A stretch of 64,000 bases of DNA from Clavibacter capsici (GCF_001280205.1 NZ_CP012573.1:1364001-1428000); one strand, 5' to 3'. Positions 1-9,232 are shown, numbered from the stretch's first letter. Made by a program: numbers and translations. Notes: generated by a model from the sequence alone, not told the origin.

Positions 1-96
1 ACCCTGCCACGGGGGAGTCGGCCATCCATGCGGGCCGTTCCCCATCCAGACATTGATGCGCAGTCGACCCGTGGCGGTTGCAGAGAGCGGTACACC

Positions 97-441
97 ATGC
101 ACATCCTCGATTCCGTCGACAAGGCGTCGCTGCGGTCGGACATCCCCGACTTCCGCGCCGGCGACACGGTCAAGGTCCACGTCAACATCGTCGAGGGCAG
201 CCGCTCGCGCATCCAGGTGTTCCAGGGCATCGTCATCGGCCGCCAGGGCGAGGGCGTCCGCGAGACGTTCTGCGTCCGCAAGGTCAGCTTCCAGGTCGGC
301 GTCGAGCGCACCTTCCCGGTGCACTCCCCGGTCATCGACCACATCGAGGTCGTGACGCGCGGCGACGTGCGCCGGGCCAAGCTGTACTTCCTGCGCGACC
401 TGCGCGGCAAGAAGGCGAAGATCAAGGAGAAGCGCTCCTAG
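97..441 (+). CDS. rplS: 50S ribosomal protein L19
   Basis: L19 sits at the 30S-50S interface of the ribosome. The 114-residue product has the normal family length. It shows the typical N-terminal [13 protein letters not shown] strand, the central [14 protein letters not shown] segment and the basic C-terminus [16 protein letters not shown] start it at the ATG at 97 ([12 protein letters not shown]); the open frame extends upstream to 28, but the family begins here and a purine-rich AGAGAG lies just upstream. It is followed by a strong hairpin and then lepB, a common actinobacterial order. Identification is secure. Confidence 0.97.
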   Translation: MHILDSVDKASLRSDIPDFRAGDTVKVHVNIVEGSRSRIQVFQGIVIGRQGEGVRETFCVRKVSFQVGVERTFPVHSPVIDHIEVVTRGDVRRAKLYFLRDLRGKKAKIKEKRS

Positions 442-465
442 CGCATCCCCACCTGTCATCCGACC

Positions 466-497
466 GAGCTCCCGGCATCTACACTTGCCGGGAGCTC
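466..497 (+). terminator. hairpin between rplS and lepB
   Basis: A perfect 12-bp stem (466-477 with 486-497) closes an 8-base loop. No T tract follows, so it may be a GC-type terminator or an attenuator. Its 3' arm contains the GGAG at 491-494, just upstream of the lepB start at 508. Confidence 0.6.
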
Positions 498-507
498 AGG
501 CGGTTAA

Positions 508-1260
508 ATGACAGATGGCACGACGCCCGTGGAGACGAGATCCTCGGGCAGGCACAGCGGCAGCACGTCCCGAGGATGGAAGACGTTCCTCCGGGACGTC
601 CTCGTGATATTCGTGGTCGCCCTCCTCGTATCGGTCCTGATCAAGGCGTTCCTGATCCGGTCGTTCTACATCCCCTCCGCGTCGATGGAGGACACGCTGC
701 AGATCGACGACCGCATCGTGGTCAACCAGCTCACGCCCCGCTTCGTGCCCCTGCAGCACGGGGACGTCGTGGTGTTCCGCGATCCGGGCGGTTGGCTCCT
801 CCCGTCGCCCGAGGTCGACAAGCCGCCGCTGGCCGCCGCGGTCGACTGGGCGCTCACCACCGTCGGGCTGTCCGCGTCGGACAGCAACGACCACCTCATC
901 AAGCGCCTCATCGGGCTGCCGGGCGACCACGTCGTCTGCTGCAACTCGCTGGGCCAGATGAGCGTGAACGACGTGCCGCTCGACGAGCCGTACATCAAGC
1001 TGCAGCCGGGCGAGAGCCGTGCCTCGCAGATCGACTTCGACGTCACCGTCCCCGCGGACTCGCTCTGGGTCATGGGCGACAACCGCGACAACTCCCAGGA
1101 CTCCCGCTACAACGTCGACGGCCCCACCAAGGGCTTCGTGCCGATCGACAACGTCGTCGGCCGGGCGTTCGTGATCACGTGGCCGGTCGACCGCTGGACG
1201 CTCCTCGACGACTACCCGCAGACCTTCGGCGACGTGCCGGATCCCGCTCCCGCCGGCTGA
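508..1260 (+). CDS. lepB: signal peptidase I
   Basis: A membrane serine protease (family S26) that removes signal peptides from exported proteins. The 250-residue product has one N-terminal membrane segment (about residues 29-49). It is followed by FYIPSASMEDTL carrying the catalytic serine (S59), and KRLIGLPGDHV carrying the general-base lysine (K132). The later MGDNRDNSQDSR box completes the Ser/Lys signature. The catalytic domain lies outside the membrane. The ATG at 508 is preceded by a weak AGG. The stop overlaps the rnhB start by one base (TGATG), so the two are probably coupled. Confidence 0.96.
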   Translation: MTDGTTPVETRSSGRHSGSTSRGWKTFLRDVLVIFVVALLVSVLIKAFLIRSFYIPSASMEDTLQIDDRIVVNQLTPRFVPLQHGDVVVFRDPGGWLLPSPEVDKPPLAAAVDWALTTVGLSASDSNDHLIKRLIGLPGDHVVCCNSLGQMSVNDVPLDEPYIKLQPGESRASQIDFDVTVPADSLWVMGDNRDNSQDSRYNVDGPTKGFVPIDNVVGRAFVITWPVDRWTLLDDYPQTFGDVPDPAPAG

Positions 1261-1919
1261 TGCCCGTCGCCGACCCGACCCTCGAGGTCGAGCGCGAGCT
1301 GCTGGGTGCCGGCGCCGCGCTCGTCATCGGCTGCGACGAGGTGGGCCGCGGCGCCCTGGCCGGGCCCGTCGCGGTCGGCATGGCGGCGATCGGACCCGAC
1401 ACCGGGGCCTTCCCGGAGGGTCTGCGCGACTCCAAGATGCTGAGCGAGAAGCGTCGCGAGGCGCTGCACCCCGTCGTCGCGGGCTGGGTGCGCCACTCGG
1501 CCGTCGGCATGGCCTCCGCGGCGGAGGTCGACGCGCTCGGGATCACCGCCTGCCTCGGCCTCGCCGGGCGCCGCGCGCTCGTCGAGCTGCATCACGCGGG
1601 CGTGCCGCTGCTCGCGAGCGTCGTCCTGCTCGACGGGGCGCACGACTGGCTCACGCCGCACCTCGCCCATCCGGTGCCGGTGCGCCTGCGCATCAAGGCC
1701 GACCGCGACTGCGCCTCCGTCGCCGCCGCGTCCGTGCTCGCCAAGGTCGACCGCGACCGGATGATGGCGGCCTGGCACGAGGACCACCCGGAGTACGGCT
1801 GGGCCGGCAACAAGGGCTACGGCAGCGCGGCCCACCTCGACGCCATCCGCGAGCGCGGCGCGTCCGACCTGCACAGGCGCAGCTGGCTGGGCGGCGTCCT
1901 CGCGGGCTCGTCCGCCTGA
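1260..1919 (+). CDS. rnhB: ribonuclease HII
   Basis: Cleaves the RNA strand of RNA-DNA hybrids and removes misincorporated ribonucleotides. The 219-residue product has the type 2 RNase H signature GCDEVGRGALAGPV (acidic pair D26/E27). It also has the LLDG acidic position near residue 124 and the conserved SVAAASVLAKVDRDR helix. Start ATG 1260 overlaps the lepB stop. A stem-loop follows directly after the stop codon. Confidence 0.96.
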   Translation: MPVADPTLEVERELLGAGAALVIGCDEVGRGALAGPVAVGMAAIGPDTGAFPEGLRDSKMLSEKRREALHPVVAGWVRHSAVGMASAAEVDALGITACLGLAGRRALVELHHAGVPLLASVVLLDGAHDWLTPHLAHPVPVRLRIKADRDCASVAAASVLAKVDRDRMMAAWHEDHPEYGWAGNKGYGSAAHLDAIRERGASDLHRRSWLGGVLAGSSA

Positions 1920-1920
1920 T

Positions 1921-1947
1921 CCCGGGCCGCGCCGACCCGAGCCCGGG
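1921..1947 (+). terminator. possible terminator after rnhB
   Basis: A 7-bp perfect stem (1921-1927 with 1941-1947) closes a 13-base loop right after the rnhB stop. There is no T tract. Confidence 0.4.
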
Positions 1948-1994
1948 CGACCTCGCCTGCCGCCGGTGCGGAGGGGGACCTCCCCACGGGCGGA

Positions 1995-2000
1995 TAGGAT
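1995..2000 (+). promoter_or_regulatory. -10 element for DUF2469 gene
   Basis: TAGGAT ends nine bases before the ATG at 2010, so the transcript would have a 5' leader of only a few bases. Confidence 0.5.
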
Positions 2001-2009
2001 CGACGGACC

Positions 2010-2333
2010 ATGGATGACGACGAGTTCGAGGACTACGACCGCGAGGTGGAGCTCGCGCTCTACCGCGAGTACCGGGACATCGTGTCCCAGTTCAAGTACG
2101 TGGTCGAGACCGAGCGGCGCTTCTACCTCGCCAACGAGGTCGAGCTGGTGCGCCGCGACACGGAGCACGACTTCTACTTCGAGCTGAGCATGACCGACGT
2201 GTGGGTGTGGGACGTGTACCGCTCCGACCGGTTCGTGAAGTCCGTGCGGGTCCTCACCTTCAAGGACGTGAACGTCGAGGAGCTGTCGGCCAAGGAGTTC
2301 GAGCTCCCCAAGGAGCTCGCCATCGACGAGTAG
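2010..2333 (+). CDS. DUF2469 domain protein
   Basis: A 107-residue acidic protein ([20 protein letters not shown]...) matching the small, highly conserved actinobacterial DUF2469 family. It has no signal peptide or membrane segment, and the function of the family is unknown to me. [20 protein letters not shown] segment and a Trp-rich [12 protein letters not shown] stretch are the recognisable blocks. The fixed position between rnhB and yraN is typical of actinobacteria. It has no good Shine-Dalgarno site but a TAGGAT element close to the start. Confidence 0.85.
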   Translation: MDDDEFEDYDREVELALYREYRDIVSQFKYVVETERRFYLANEVELVRRDTEHDFYFELSMTDVWVWDVYRSDRFVKSVRVLTFKDVNVEELSAKEFELPKELAIDE

Positions 2334-2443
2334 GGCGCCTCCGGGCTCCCTCCCCAGCCGCCCCGGCGTCGCGCAGCGCACGGTCTCCATGCGCTCCGTG
2401 GTCCGCGGGTCCGCTCCGTCGCATCCTCCTCGTGGAGGTGCGC

Positions 2444-2800
2444 ATGACACGCGAGCAGGACCTGGGACGACGCGGCGAGGATCTCGCCGCACGGCATCTG
2501 GCCGAGCGGGGCTACGCGCTCGTGGAGCGCAACTGGCGGTGCCGCGAGGGCGAGATCGACCTCGTGATGACGCACGCGGGCACGACCGTGCTCGTGGAGG
2601 TGAAGACGCGGGCGGGCCTCGCCTACGGGCATCCGCTGGAGGCGGTCACGCGCGCGAAGGCGGCGCGACTGCGGGTGCTCGCGGGGCTGTGGTGCGAGGC
2701 CCATCCCGAACGCCGCGGCCCCGTGCGGATCGACGTGGTCGGCGTGGTGTGGCCGCGCGGCGGCGTGCCCACGGTCGACGTCGTCCGGAGCGCCTGCTGA
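2444..2800 (+). CDS. YraN family (UPF0102) nuclease-fold protein
   Basis: A 118-residue protein of the UPF0102/YraN family, which has a restriction-endonuclease-like fold. The diagnostic pattern is [17 protein letters not shown], then [12 protein letters not shown] and TVLVEVKTR (the E-ID-EVK active-site arrangement). Its cellular role is not established. Start ATG 2444 follows GGAGG at 2434-2438, which can pair with the CCTCC at 2425-2429. The stop overlaps the comM start (TGATG), placing it in the comM-dprA run. Confidence 0.92.
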   Translation: MTREQDLGRRGEDLAARHLAERGYALVERNWRCREGEIDLVMTHAGTTVLVEVKTRAGLAYGHPLEAVTRAKAARLRVLAGLWCEAHPERRGPVRIDVVGVVWPRGGVPTVDVVRSAC

Positions 2801-4356
2801 TGGCCGTGGGACGCACCCTCGCCGTCGCGCTCTCCGGCCTCGACGGCGCCCTCGTCGACGTCGAGGCCGACATCACGAGCCAGCTCCCCGGCTTCGTGCT
2901 CATCGGCCTGCCGGACGCCGCGCTCAGCCAGGCCCGCGAGCGGGTCCGCGCCGCCACGGGCAATGCCGGATGCGACTTCCCCGTGCGACGGGTCACCGTC
3001 AACCTCTCGCCGGCCGTGCTGCCCAAGCACGGCTCCGGCTTCGACCTCGCGATCGCCCTCGCGGTGCTCGCCGCGGGCGGCTCCGTCTCGGCCGAGTCGG
3101 TCGCCGGCACGGTGCACCTCGGTGAGCTCGGCCTCGACGGGCGGCTTCGGCCGACGCACGGCATCCTGCCCGCGGTGCTCGCGGCGCGGCGGGCGGGCGT
3201 CCGCCGCGTCATGGTGCCGAGATGCCACGAGGACGAGGCGTCCCTGGTGCCGGACATGACCGTGATCGCGGTCGCCGGCCTCTGCGACGCGGCGATCCAC
3301 CACGGCGCCGAGCTCGATCCGGAGCCCGAGGAGGAGCTCGCCGCGATCCCCGCGGTCGCGAGAGGCGATGCCGGTCGGGTGCTCCGGGGGGAGCGGACGG
3401 CGGATCCCTGCCTCGGGGACGTCGTCGGCAACGAGGAGGCCGTGGAGGCGCTGATCGTCGCGGCGGCGGGCGGGCACCACATGTTCCTGCTCGGCCCTCC
3501 GGGCGCGGGCAAGACCATGCTCGCCCAGCGACTCCCGGGGCTCCTGCCCGACCTCGACGAGGAGGCAGCGCTGGAGGTCGGGTGCATCCGATCGCTCTGC
3601 GGGGAGCGACTGGGACCCGAGCTCCCCGTTCGGCCGCCCCTGGAGGCCCCGCACCACACGGCGAGCGCCGCGGGGATCGTCGGGGGCGGCAGCGGGCGGA
3701 TCCGTCCCGGCGCCGCGGTGCGTGCCAGCGGGGGAGTGCTCTTCCTCGACGAGGCACCCGAGTTCGCGGGGGCGGTGCTCGACTGCCTGCGGCAGCCGCT
3801 CGAGTCGGGCGTCGTCAGCATCCACCGGGCGAACGGCGTCGCGCACTTCCCGGGGCGGTTCCAGCTGGTCATGGCCGCCAACCCCTGCCCGTGCGGAGCG
3901 TACGGCGTGGTCGGTGCCGACTGCTCCTGCCCGCCCCAGGCCCGCCGGCGCTACCTCGCTCGTCTCTCCGGCCCGCTCATGGACCGGATGGACATCCGGC
4001 TGGGCGTCCGCCGCGTGACCAGTGCGGTGCACCGCGCCGCCGGGGATGCTCCGCGGGTCACGACCGCATCAGCCCGAGCCCGCGTCGCCGCCGCTCGTGC
4101 GGCCGCCGCCGAGCGGTGGGCGCCGACGCCCTGGCGCACCAACGCCCAGGCTGCGGGCACATGGCTCCGTCGCGAGGCGCGCGTCGCCCGCGGCGCGACG
4201 GCCGCCCTCGACCGGGCCCTCGACCGCGGCCTCCTCACCATGCGGGGCTACGACCGCGTCCTGCGGATCGGGTGGACGCTCGCGGACCTCGACGGGGCGG
4301 CGTGCCCCGATCAGGACCACCTGGGGCGTGCGCTGCTGCTGCGGGGTGCCGCGTGA
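2800..4356 (+). CDS. comM: YifB/ComM family Mg-chelatase-like ATPase
   Basis: A 518-residue AAA+ protein. ComM is a helicase that promotes branch migration during integration of transforming DNA; by family that is the likely role. The N-terminal ChlI-like domain contains LPGFVLIGLPDAAL. Walker A is GPPGAGKT at residues 232-239 and Walker B is GGVLFLDEAPEF near 310. The zinc-type motif NPCPCGAYG follows, and a C-terminal Mg-chelatase subdomain ends in TLADLDG. It overlaps yraN by one base and dprA by four (GTGA), so it sits in a translationally coupled run. Confidence 0.94.
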   Translation: MAVGRTLAVALSGLDGALVDVEADITSQLPGFVLIGLPDAALSQARERVRAATGNAGCDFPVRRVTVNLSPAVLPKHGSGFDLAIALAVLAAGGSVSAESVAGTVHLGELGLDGRLRPTHGILPAVLAARRAGVRRVMVPRCHEDEASLVPDMTVIAVAGLCDAAIHHGAELDPEPEEELAAIPAVARGDAGRVLRGERTADPCLGDVVGNEEAVEALIVAAAGGHHMFLLGPPGAGKTMLAQRLPGLLPDLDEEAALEVGCIRSLCGERLGPELPVRPPLEAPHHTASAAGIVGGGSGRIRPGAAVRASGGVLFLDEAPEFAGAVLDCLRQPLESGVVSIHRANGVAHFPGRFQLVMAANPCPCGAYGVVGADCSCPPQARRRYLARLSGPLMDRMDIRLGVRRVTSAVHRAAGDAPRVTTASARARVAAARAAAAERWAPTPWRTNAQAAGTWLRREARVARGATAALDRALDRGLLTMRGYDRVLRIGWTLADLDGAACPDQDHLGRALLLRGAA

Positions 4357-5873
4357 CCGGCAAGGACGCCGGGTCGCCGGGAGGGGGACCGGCCTTCCGA
4401 CCGTCGGATGCCGTCCTCGATGGCCTGGGGGATCGAGCGGCTCATTCGGCGCCGCGCTCGCCAGGGCGGCATGCCCGGACGGCGTCCGGCGCGGTGCAGG
4501 CGGCGGATTCGGCGCGGGCGCGTCGGATCGCGCGGCTCGGACTGCCCGCCGACGAGTTCCGCGAGCTCGTGGAGTGCCTCCGACCGGAGCCCGCGGACCG
4601 CGGAGCCGACGCTGCGGACGCGGATCCCGAGGACGCCGCGGCGCGCTGCACGTGGTCGGGCATCGCCGAGCCCGGGGACCGTGTGGCGGGGGCGGTCGTC
4701 GGCGTCCTCGGTGCCACTGCGGCGCTCGCGGCCGTGGTCGAGGACGCGCCCGCCGACGCCGTCGTGGGCGCGATGACGGCGGCAGGGCTCGACCTCGAGG
4801 AGGACGGACGGGCCGCCCTCGTCGCCGAGATCCAGGGCGCCCTGGAGCGCTGGCGGCCGAGGCTCGTCCGCGCCGAGGCGCTGGCGCGGCTCCGTGCCGC
4901 TCGCTCGGTGGGCGCTCGCATCCTCGTGCCCGGGGATCCGCTCTGGCCGGCGGGTGCCGACGACCTGGGTCCGCATGCGCCGCTCGTGCTCTGGTGCACG
5001 GGATCCTCGGAGGCTCTGGCGGCGCTGCCCCGCTCCGTGGCCGTCGTCGGCGCGCGGGCCGCGACCGGGTACGGCGAGCACGTCACGGCGGAGCTGTCCG
5101 CGGGCCTGGTGGACCGCGGGGTGGCGATCGTGTCGGGCGGCGCGTACGGGGTCGACGGCGTGGCGCACCGGGCGGCCATGGGGTCGGGCGGCCGGACGGT
5201 GGCGTTCCTGGCCGGCGGGGTCGACCGCCTCTACCCCTCCGGCCACGCGGACCTCTTCGCGCGGATGCGTCGCGATGGGGCGGTGGTCTCGGAGTTGCCG
5301 TGCGGTGCGTCGCCGACCCGTTGGCGCTTCCTCCTGCGCAACCGGCTCATCGCGGCGGTGAGCGCGGCGACCGTGGTGGTCGAGGCGGGAGCGCGCAGCG
5401 GATCGCTCAACACGGCCAACCACGCGCTCGCGCTCGAACGGCCGCTCGGCGCTGTGCCCGGACCCGTGACGAGCGTCTCGTCGTCCGGCTGCCACCGCCT
5501 CCTGCGGGAATCGGGGGCGGTCTGCGTCACGTCGGCGGACGACGTCATGGAGCTGCTGCCGGGATGGGATGCCGTCGCCCGTCGGCCCCGCGTCGAGGGC
5601 ACCGACGGAGGCGCGCGCCCGCGCTCCCGCGTCGGGGCCGACGCCGACGAGCCCGCGGCGACCTCGCCTTCCCGCGCAGATGCCCGCGCCGATCCCCGCG
5701 CCATGCGCGTGCTGGACGCGCTGGCCGTCCGGCGACCGCGGGACACCGCCGACGTCGCGGCACGTGCCGGGCTGGGCGTCGCGGAGACGTCGTCGGTGCT
5801 CGGCCTGCTCGAGCTCGAGGGGGCGGTGACCCGACCGGACGGGGGGTGGGTCCGCCGAGCGGGATCCGGTTGA
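4353..5873 (+). CDS. dprA: DNA-processing protein DprA
   Basis: DprA binds incoming single-stranded DNA and loads RecA during natural transformation. The product is 506 residues from the GTG at 4353, which overlaps the comM stop. An Arg/Ala/Pro-rich head of about 55 residues is not typical of the family. The Rossmann-like core shows VVGARAATGYGEHV, SGGAYGVDGVAH, LAGGVDRLYP and the ARSGSLNTANHALAL block. A low-complexity linker leads to a C-terminal winged-helix segment (DVAARAGLGVAETSSVLGLLELEG). An internal start further in cannot be excluded for the shorter family length. Confidence 0.93.
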   Translation: MTGKDAGSPGGGPAFRPSDAVLDGLGDRAAHSAPRSPGRHARTASGAVQAADSARARRIARLGLPADEFRELVECLRPEPADRGADAADADPEDAAARCTWSGIAEPGDRVAGAVVGVLGATAALAAVVEDAPADAVVGAMTAAGLDLEEDGRAALVAEIQGALERWRPRLVRAEALARLRAARSVGARILVPGDPLWPAGADDLGPHAPLVLWCTGSSEALAALPRSVAVVGARAATGYGEHVTAELSAGLVDRGVAIVSGGAYGVDGVAHRAAMGSGGRTVAFLAGGVDRLYPSGHADLFARMRRDGAVVSELPCGASPTRWRFLLRNRLIAAVSAATVVVEAGARSGSLNTANHALALERPLGAVPGPVTSVSSSGCHRLLRESGAVCVTSADDVMELLPGWDAVARRPRVEGTDGGARPRSRVGADADEPAATSPSRADARADPRAMRVLDALAVRRPRDTADVAARAGLGVAETSSVLGLLELEGAVTRPDGGWVRRAGSG

Positions 5874-6019
5874 CGCGGATCCGCCCGAGGGATGCTCGTC
5901 GGCGAGCGGGCCGCCCGGCGGCGGTGACCGGCGCCGCGCCGCGCCGCCTCCTGGCGGACCGCGGTCGATCGTGCCGAGCCACGCCGCCGAGGTGGAGGCC
6001 CCGCCCGTCACGGTCGCCG

Positions 6020-6025
6020 TAGCCT
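6020..6025 (+). promoter_or_regulatory. -10 element of xerC, leaderless geometry
   Basis: TAGCCT is followed by six bases and then the ATG at 6032. Confidence 0.5.
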
Positions 6026-6031
6026 TCCGGG

Positions 6032-7015
6032 ATGGAGACGGAGCGGACGGACGGCGCGCGGTCGGCGAGCCGCCCCGGCCTCGTCCGCGGTACCCCGGCA
6101 TCCGCCGCGACCCCCCTCGAGGCCGACATCGGGGAATTCGCGACGGCGATGCACCGGGAGCGCGGGAGCGCGGCTCACACGGTGCGCGCCTACTCCTCGG
6201 ATCTGCGCGACCTCGCGGCCCATGCGTCCCGCCTGGGCGTCCTGGCGTCCACCGACCTCGACCTCGAGGTGCTGCGCGACTGGCTGTGGCGCGGATCCCA
6301 GGCCCGGCTCGCGCCCGCGACGCTGGCGCGACGGTCGGCCGCGGTGCGGGGCTTCGGAGCCTGGCTCCTCCGATCGGGCCGGGTGGAGGCGGATCCGGCC
6401 ATGCGGCTGAAGGCCCCGCGCGCCGGCGCCCACCTCCCGCGGGTCCTCGCGCGCGAGCAGATGTCGACGCTGCTGGCCGGCCTCGCGGCGCGGGCTGCGG
6501 AGGACGACGCGGCCGCTCTCCGGGATCTCGCCGTGATCGAGCTCCTGTACGCGTCGGCGCTCCGCGTGTCCGAGCTCACGGGGCTCGACCTCGGCGACGT
6601 CGACGCGTCCCGCCTCACCGTCCGCGTGATCGGGAAGGGCGACCGCGAGCGCGTCGTCCCGTTCGGGGTGCCCGCCTCGGAGGCGCTGGACGCGTACGCC
6701 ACGCGCGGCCGTCCTGCGCTCGTGTCCGCGCGGACCGGGACCGCGCTGTTCCTGGGCGCACGCGGCGGCCGGCTGGGCGCGCGCGCGGTCTACGGGCTCG
6801 TCGCGTCCCTCCTCGCGGACATCCCCGGATCCGGACCGCAGGGTCCCCACGCGCTCCGGCACACCGCGGCCACCCACCTCCTCGACGGGGGAGCGGACCT
6901 CCGCACGGTGCAGGAGATGCTCGGCCACGCGAGCCTCGGGACCACGCAGATCTACACCCACGTCTCCATCGACCGGCTGCGCCGCAGCTACGAGGGCGCG
7001 CACCCGCGCGCGTGA
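6032..7015 (+). CDS. xerC: tyrosine recombinase XerC/XerD type
   Basis: Site-specific recombinase that resolves chromosome dimers at dif. The 327-residue product has an N-terminal SAM-like core-binding domain (about residues 28-120) and a C-terminal catalytic domain. The full catalytic set is visible: R178 (SALRVSEL), K202 (GKGD), H273 and R276 ([10 protein letters not shown]), H299 (LGHASLGTT) and nucleophile Y308 (IYTHVS). The length and the position between dprA and rpsB fit the housekeeping XerC rather than a phage integrase. The ATG at 6032 lacks a Shine-Dalgarno site. Confidence 0.9.
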   Translation: METERTDGARSASRPGLVRGTPASAATPLEADIGEFATAMHRERGSAAHTVRAYSSDLRDLAAHASRLGVLASTDLDLEVLRDWLWRGSQARLAPATLARRSAAVRGFGAWLLRSGRVEADPAMRLKAPRAGAHLPRVLAREQMSTLLAGLAARAAEDDAAALRDLAVIELLYASALRVSELTGLDLGDVDASRLTVRVIGKGDRERVVPFGVPASEALDAYATRGRPALVSARTGTALFLGARGGRLGARAVYGLVASLLADIPGSGPQGPHALRHTAATHLLDGGADLRTVQEMLGHASLGTTQIYTHVSIDRLRRSYEGAHPRA

Positions 7016-7041
7016 GCGCTCTCCGCCCACCGGGGCCGCCG

Positions 7042-7086
7042 CCGGGCGACCCGCCACAGCCGGGCGACCCGCCGCAGCCGGGCGGG
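7042..7086 (+). repeat. 18-bp direct repeat in the xerC / M23 gap
   Basis: Two 18-bp units (7042-7059 and 7060-7077) differ at one base, with a partial third unit after them. The units lie between two convergent genes and can form small hairpins (CGGG/CCCG), so they may act as a terminator. Confidence 0.6.
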
Positions 7087-7107
7087 CCGGCGCGGGGCGC
7101 GGCGGGG

Positions 7108-7656
7108 TCACGGGTCCAGCGGCAGCAGCACCGCATGCCGCAGCGCGGCGAGCAGGAGGGCCGGATCCACGTACTCCCCGTGCAGACGCGCTCCGAGGTG
7201 CAGGCCGCCGTCGGGCTCGTGGCGCGGCTCGCCGGCGAGGGCGCCGACGACCTGCCCGGCCACCACGGCGTCGCCCGCGGACACGCACGGCACCACCGGC
7301 TCGACCGACGAGACCAGGCCGTCCGCGTGCCGGATGCTCACGACCGGCCGGTCGACGACGACGCCGGCGAACGAGACCGTCCCGTCCGCGGGAGCCCGCA
7401 CCGCGGCACCGGGCTCCGCGGCGATGTCGATCCCGCGGTGCCCGGGCCCGTACGCGGTGGTCGGCGCCTCGAAGGGGCGGGTGACGACGTGCGGGGGATC
7501 GACCGGCCAGGCCCATCGTGCCGCGACCGGAGAGGACGCGGCGGCAACCCGACCGCCCGCCGCCCACGCGTCCGCGGCCGGTCCGGCGCCTCCGGCCAGC
7601 AGCCCCGCCGTCAGCACGACCGCGCAGGTCCTCCGCATCGCCGCACCACCGCGCAT
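7108..7656 (-). CDS. secreted M23 family metallopeptidase
   Basis: A 182-residue exported peptidoglycan endopeptidase of the lysostaphin/M23 (LytM) class. A signal peptide spans about residues 1-32 (basic head, hydrophobic VVLTAGLLAGGAG, cleavage near AWA). The catalytic domain shows GHRGIDIAAEPGA (zinc ligands H and D), VRAPADGTVSFAG and the HLGARLHGEYVDP motif. The usual second-half HYGH-type motif is degenerate here (SIRHADGLVSS). Start ATG 7656 is favoured by GGAG six bases upstream; ATG 7638 is the alternative. It is convergent with xerC. Confidence 0.88.
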   Translation of the reverse strand: MRGGAAMRRTCAVVLTAGLLAGGAGPAADAWAAGGRVAAASSPVAARWAWPVDPPHVVTRPFEAPTTAYGPGHRGIDIAAEPGAAVRAPADGTVSFAGVVVDRPVVSIRHADGLVSSVEPVVPCVSAGDAVVAGQVVGALAGEPRHEPDGGLHLGARLHGEYVDPALLLAALRHAVLLPLDP

Positions 7657-7774
7657 CCGCTTCTCCAGCTCCCGGCGCGCACGTCCGTCGCGCCGTCGGC
7701 GGCATCATGCGCACCGGCGCGGCTCCGTCCGGCGCGGTCCCCCGCCCGGCGGAGAAGTGGCAGAGTGGTCCGTT

Positions 7775-9232
7775 GTGAACGAGACGACGACCCCCCGGGA
7801 TGAGAAGAAGCTCCAGCGACGCGCGATCGGGTTGGCCGTCTCGGCCGCGGTGGGGGGCTTCCTCTTCGGGTTCGACTCCTCGGTCATCAACGGCGCGGTC
7901 TCCGCGATCCAGGGCCGGTTCTCGCTCAGCGAGACGCTCATCGGCTTCGCCGTCGCCAGCGCCCTCCTCGGCTGCGCGCTCGGCGCCTACCTCGCCGGCC
8001 GCATCGCGGACCGCTTCGGACGGCGCTGGACCATGATCGCCGGCGCGTTCTTCTTCTTCATCAGCGCATTCGGATCCGGCTTCGCGTTCAGCGTCTGGGA
8101 CCTCACCATCTGGCGCGTGGTCGGCGGCCTCGGCATCGGCATCGCCTCGGTCGTGGCCCCCGCCTACATCGCGGAGATCTCGCCGAAGCTCCTCCGCGGG
8201 CGCCTCGCGTCGCTCCAGCAGCTCGCCATCACCCTCGGCATCTTCACCGCCCTGCTCTCGGACGCCGTCTTCGCCGGTGCCGCGGGCGGCGCGTCCGAGG
8301 GCTTCTGGTTCGGCCTCGAGGCCTGGCGCTGGATGCTCCTCGTCTGCGCGGTCCCGGCGATCGTCTACGGCTTCCTCGCCTTCCGCCTCCCCGAGTCCCC
8401 GCGCTACCTGGTGGAGAAGGGGCGCAAGGACGAGGCGCAGGAGATCCTCGCGAGCGTCTGGAAGCAGGAGGACATCGACCGCGCCAGCCGCGACCTCGAG
8501 CGCCAGATCGAGGAGGACCGCGTCGCCAAGCGCACCGGGACGCTCCGCGGCAACAAGCTGGGCCTCCAGGGCATCGTCTGGATCGGCATCATCCTGTCCG
8601 TGTTCCAGCAGTTCGTCGGCATCAACGTGATCTTCTACTACTCCACGACGCTCTGGCAGGCCGTGGGCTTCGACGAGTCCCAGTCGCTCACGACCTCCGT
8701 CATCACGGCCGTCACGAACGTCGCCGTCACCTTCATCGCCATCGCGCTCGTCGACCGCATCGGCCGCCGCCCGATCCTCCTGACCGGCTCGCTCGCGATG
8801 GCCGTGTCCCTCGCCGTCATGGCCATCTGCTTCAGCCAGTCGTCGACCGACGCCGGCGAGGTCTCCCTCCCGCAGCCCTTCGGCGTCATCGCGATCATCG
8901 CGGCCAACGTGTTCGTGATCGGCTTCGGCGCCTCGTGGGGACCGCTCGTCTGGGTGCTGCTCGGCGAGATCTTCCCGAACCGGATCCGCGCCAAGGCCCT
9001 CGGCGTCGCCGCCATGGCCCAGTGGATCGCCAACTTCGCCATCACGGTCTCGTTCCCGGCGCTCTCCGCGTTCTCGCTGCCGTTCACCTACGGCATGTAC
9101 GCGGCCTTCGCGGCGCTCTCGTTCGTGTTCGTGCTCACCAAGATCCCGGAGACCAACGGCATGTCCCTCGAGGAGGCCGAGACCCTCTTCGTCGACAAGC
9201 CGAAGAAGCGCAAGGACTCCGCGCGCGCCTGA
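7775..9232 (+). CDS. sugar porter family MFS transporter
   Basis: A 485-residue 12-helix membrane transporter of the sugar porter family, likely a proton-coupled sugar importer. Diagnostic motifs are GRIADRFGRRW after helix 2, PESPRYLVEKGR before the central loop, the QQFVGINVIFYYS block in helix 7, GRRPILL, and PETNGMSLEEAE at the end of helix 12. The substrate cannot be read from sequence. The start is taken as GTG 7775; the nearest purine-rich site (GGAG at 7751) is too far to be an ideal Shine-Dalgarno. The gene interrupts the usual xerC-rpsB neighbourhood. Confidence 0.9.
   Translation: MNETTTPRDEKKLQRRAIGLAVSAAVGGFLFGFDSSVINGAVSAIQGRFSLSETLIGFAVASALLGCALGAYLAGRIADRFGRRWTMIAGAFFFFISAFGSGFAFSVWDLTIWRVVGGLGIGIASVVAPAYIAEISPKLLRGRLASLQQLAITLGIFTALLSDAVFAGAAGGASEGFWFGLEAWRWMLLVCAVPAIVYGFLAFRLPESPRYLVEKGRKDEAQEILASVWKQEDIDRASRDLERQIEEDRVAKRTGTLRGNKLGLQGIVWIGIILSVFQQFVGINVIFYYSTTLWQAVGFDESQSLTTSVITAVTNVAVTFIAIALVDRIGRRPILLTGSLAMAVSLAVMAICFSQSSTDAGEVSLPQPFGVIAIIAANVFVIGFGASWGPLVWVLLGEIFPNRIRAKALGVAAMAQWIANFAITVSFPALSAFSLPFTYGMYAAFAALSFVFVLTKIPETNGMSLEEAETLFVDKPKKRKDSARA

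Noticed and set aside
6-75. Eight-base complementarity (6-13 with 68-75) around the rplS upstream region as an L19 leader
   Set aside because: Long-range pairing of eight GC-rich bases is expected by chance here, and the true 5' end lies outside or at the edge of the window.
6032-7015. The tyrosine recombinase as a phage or island integrase
   Set aside because: Length, catalytic set and position next to dprA and the rpsB block fit housekeeping XerC. No attachment-site repeat or mobile gene is adjacent.
7751-7774. Stretch resembling the 5' half of a serine tRNA (GGAG..GTGGCAGAGTGGT)
   Set aside because: The downstream sequence gives no anticodon arm, T arm or matching acceptor strand, and it runs into the GTG of the MFS gene. 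Likely chance.
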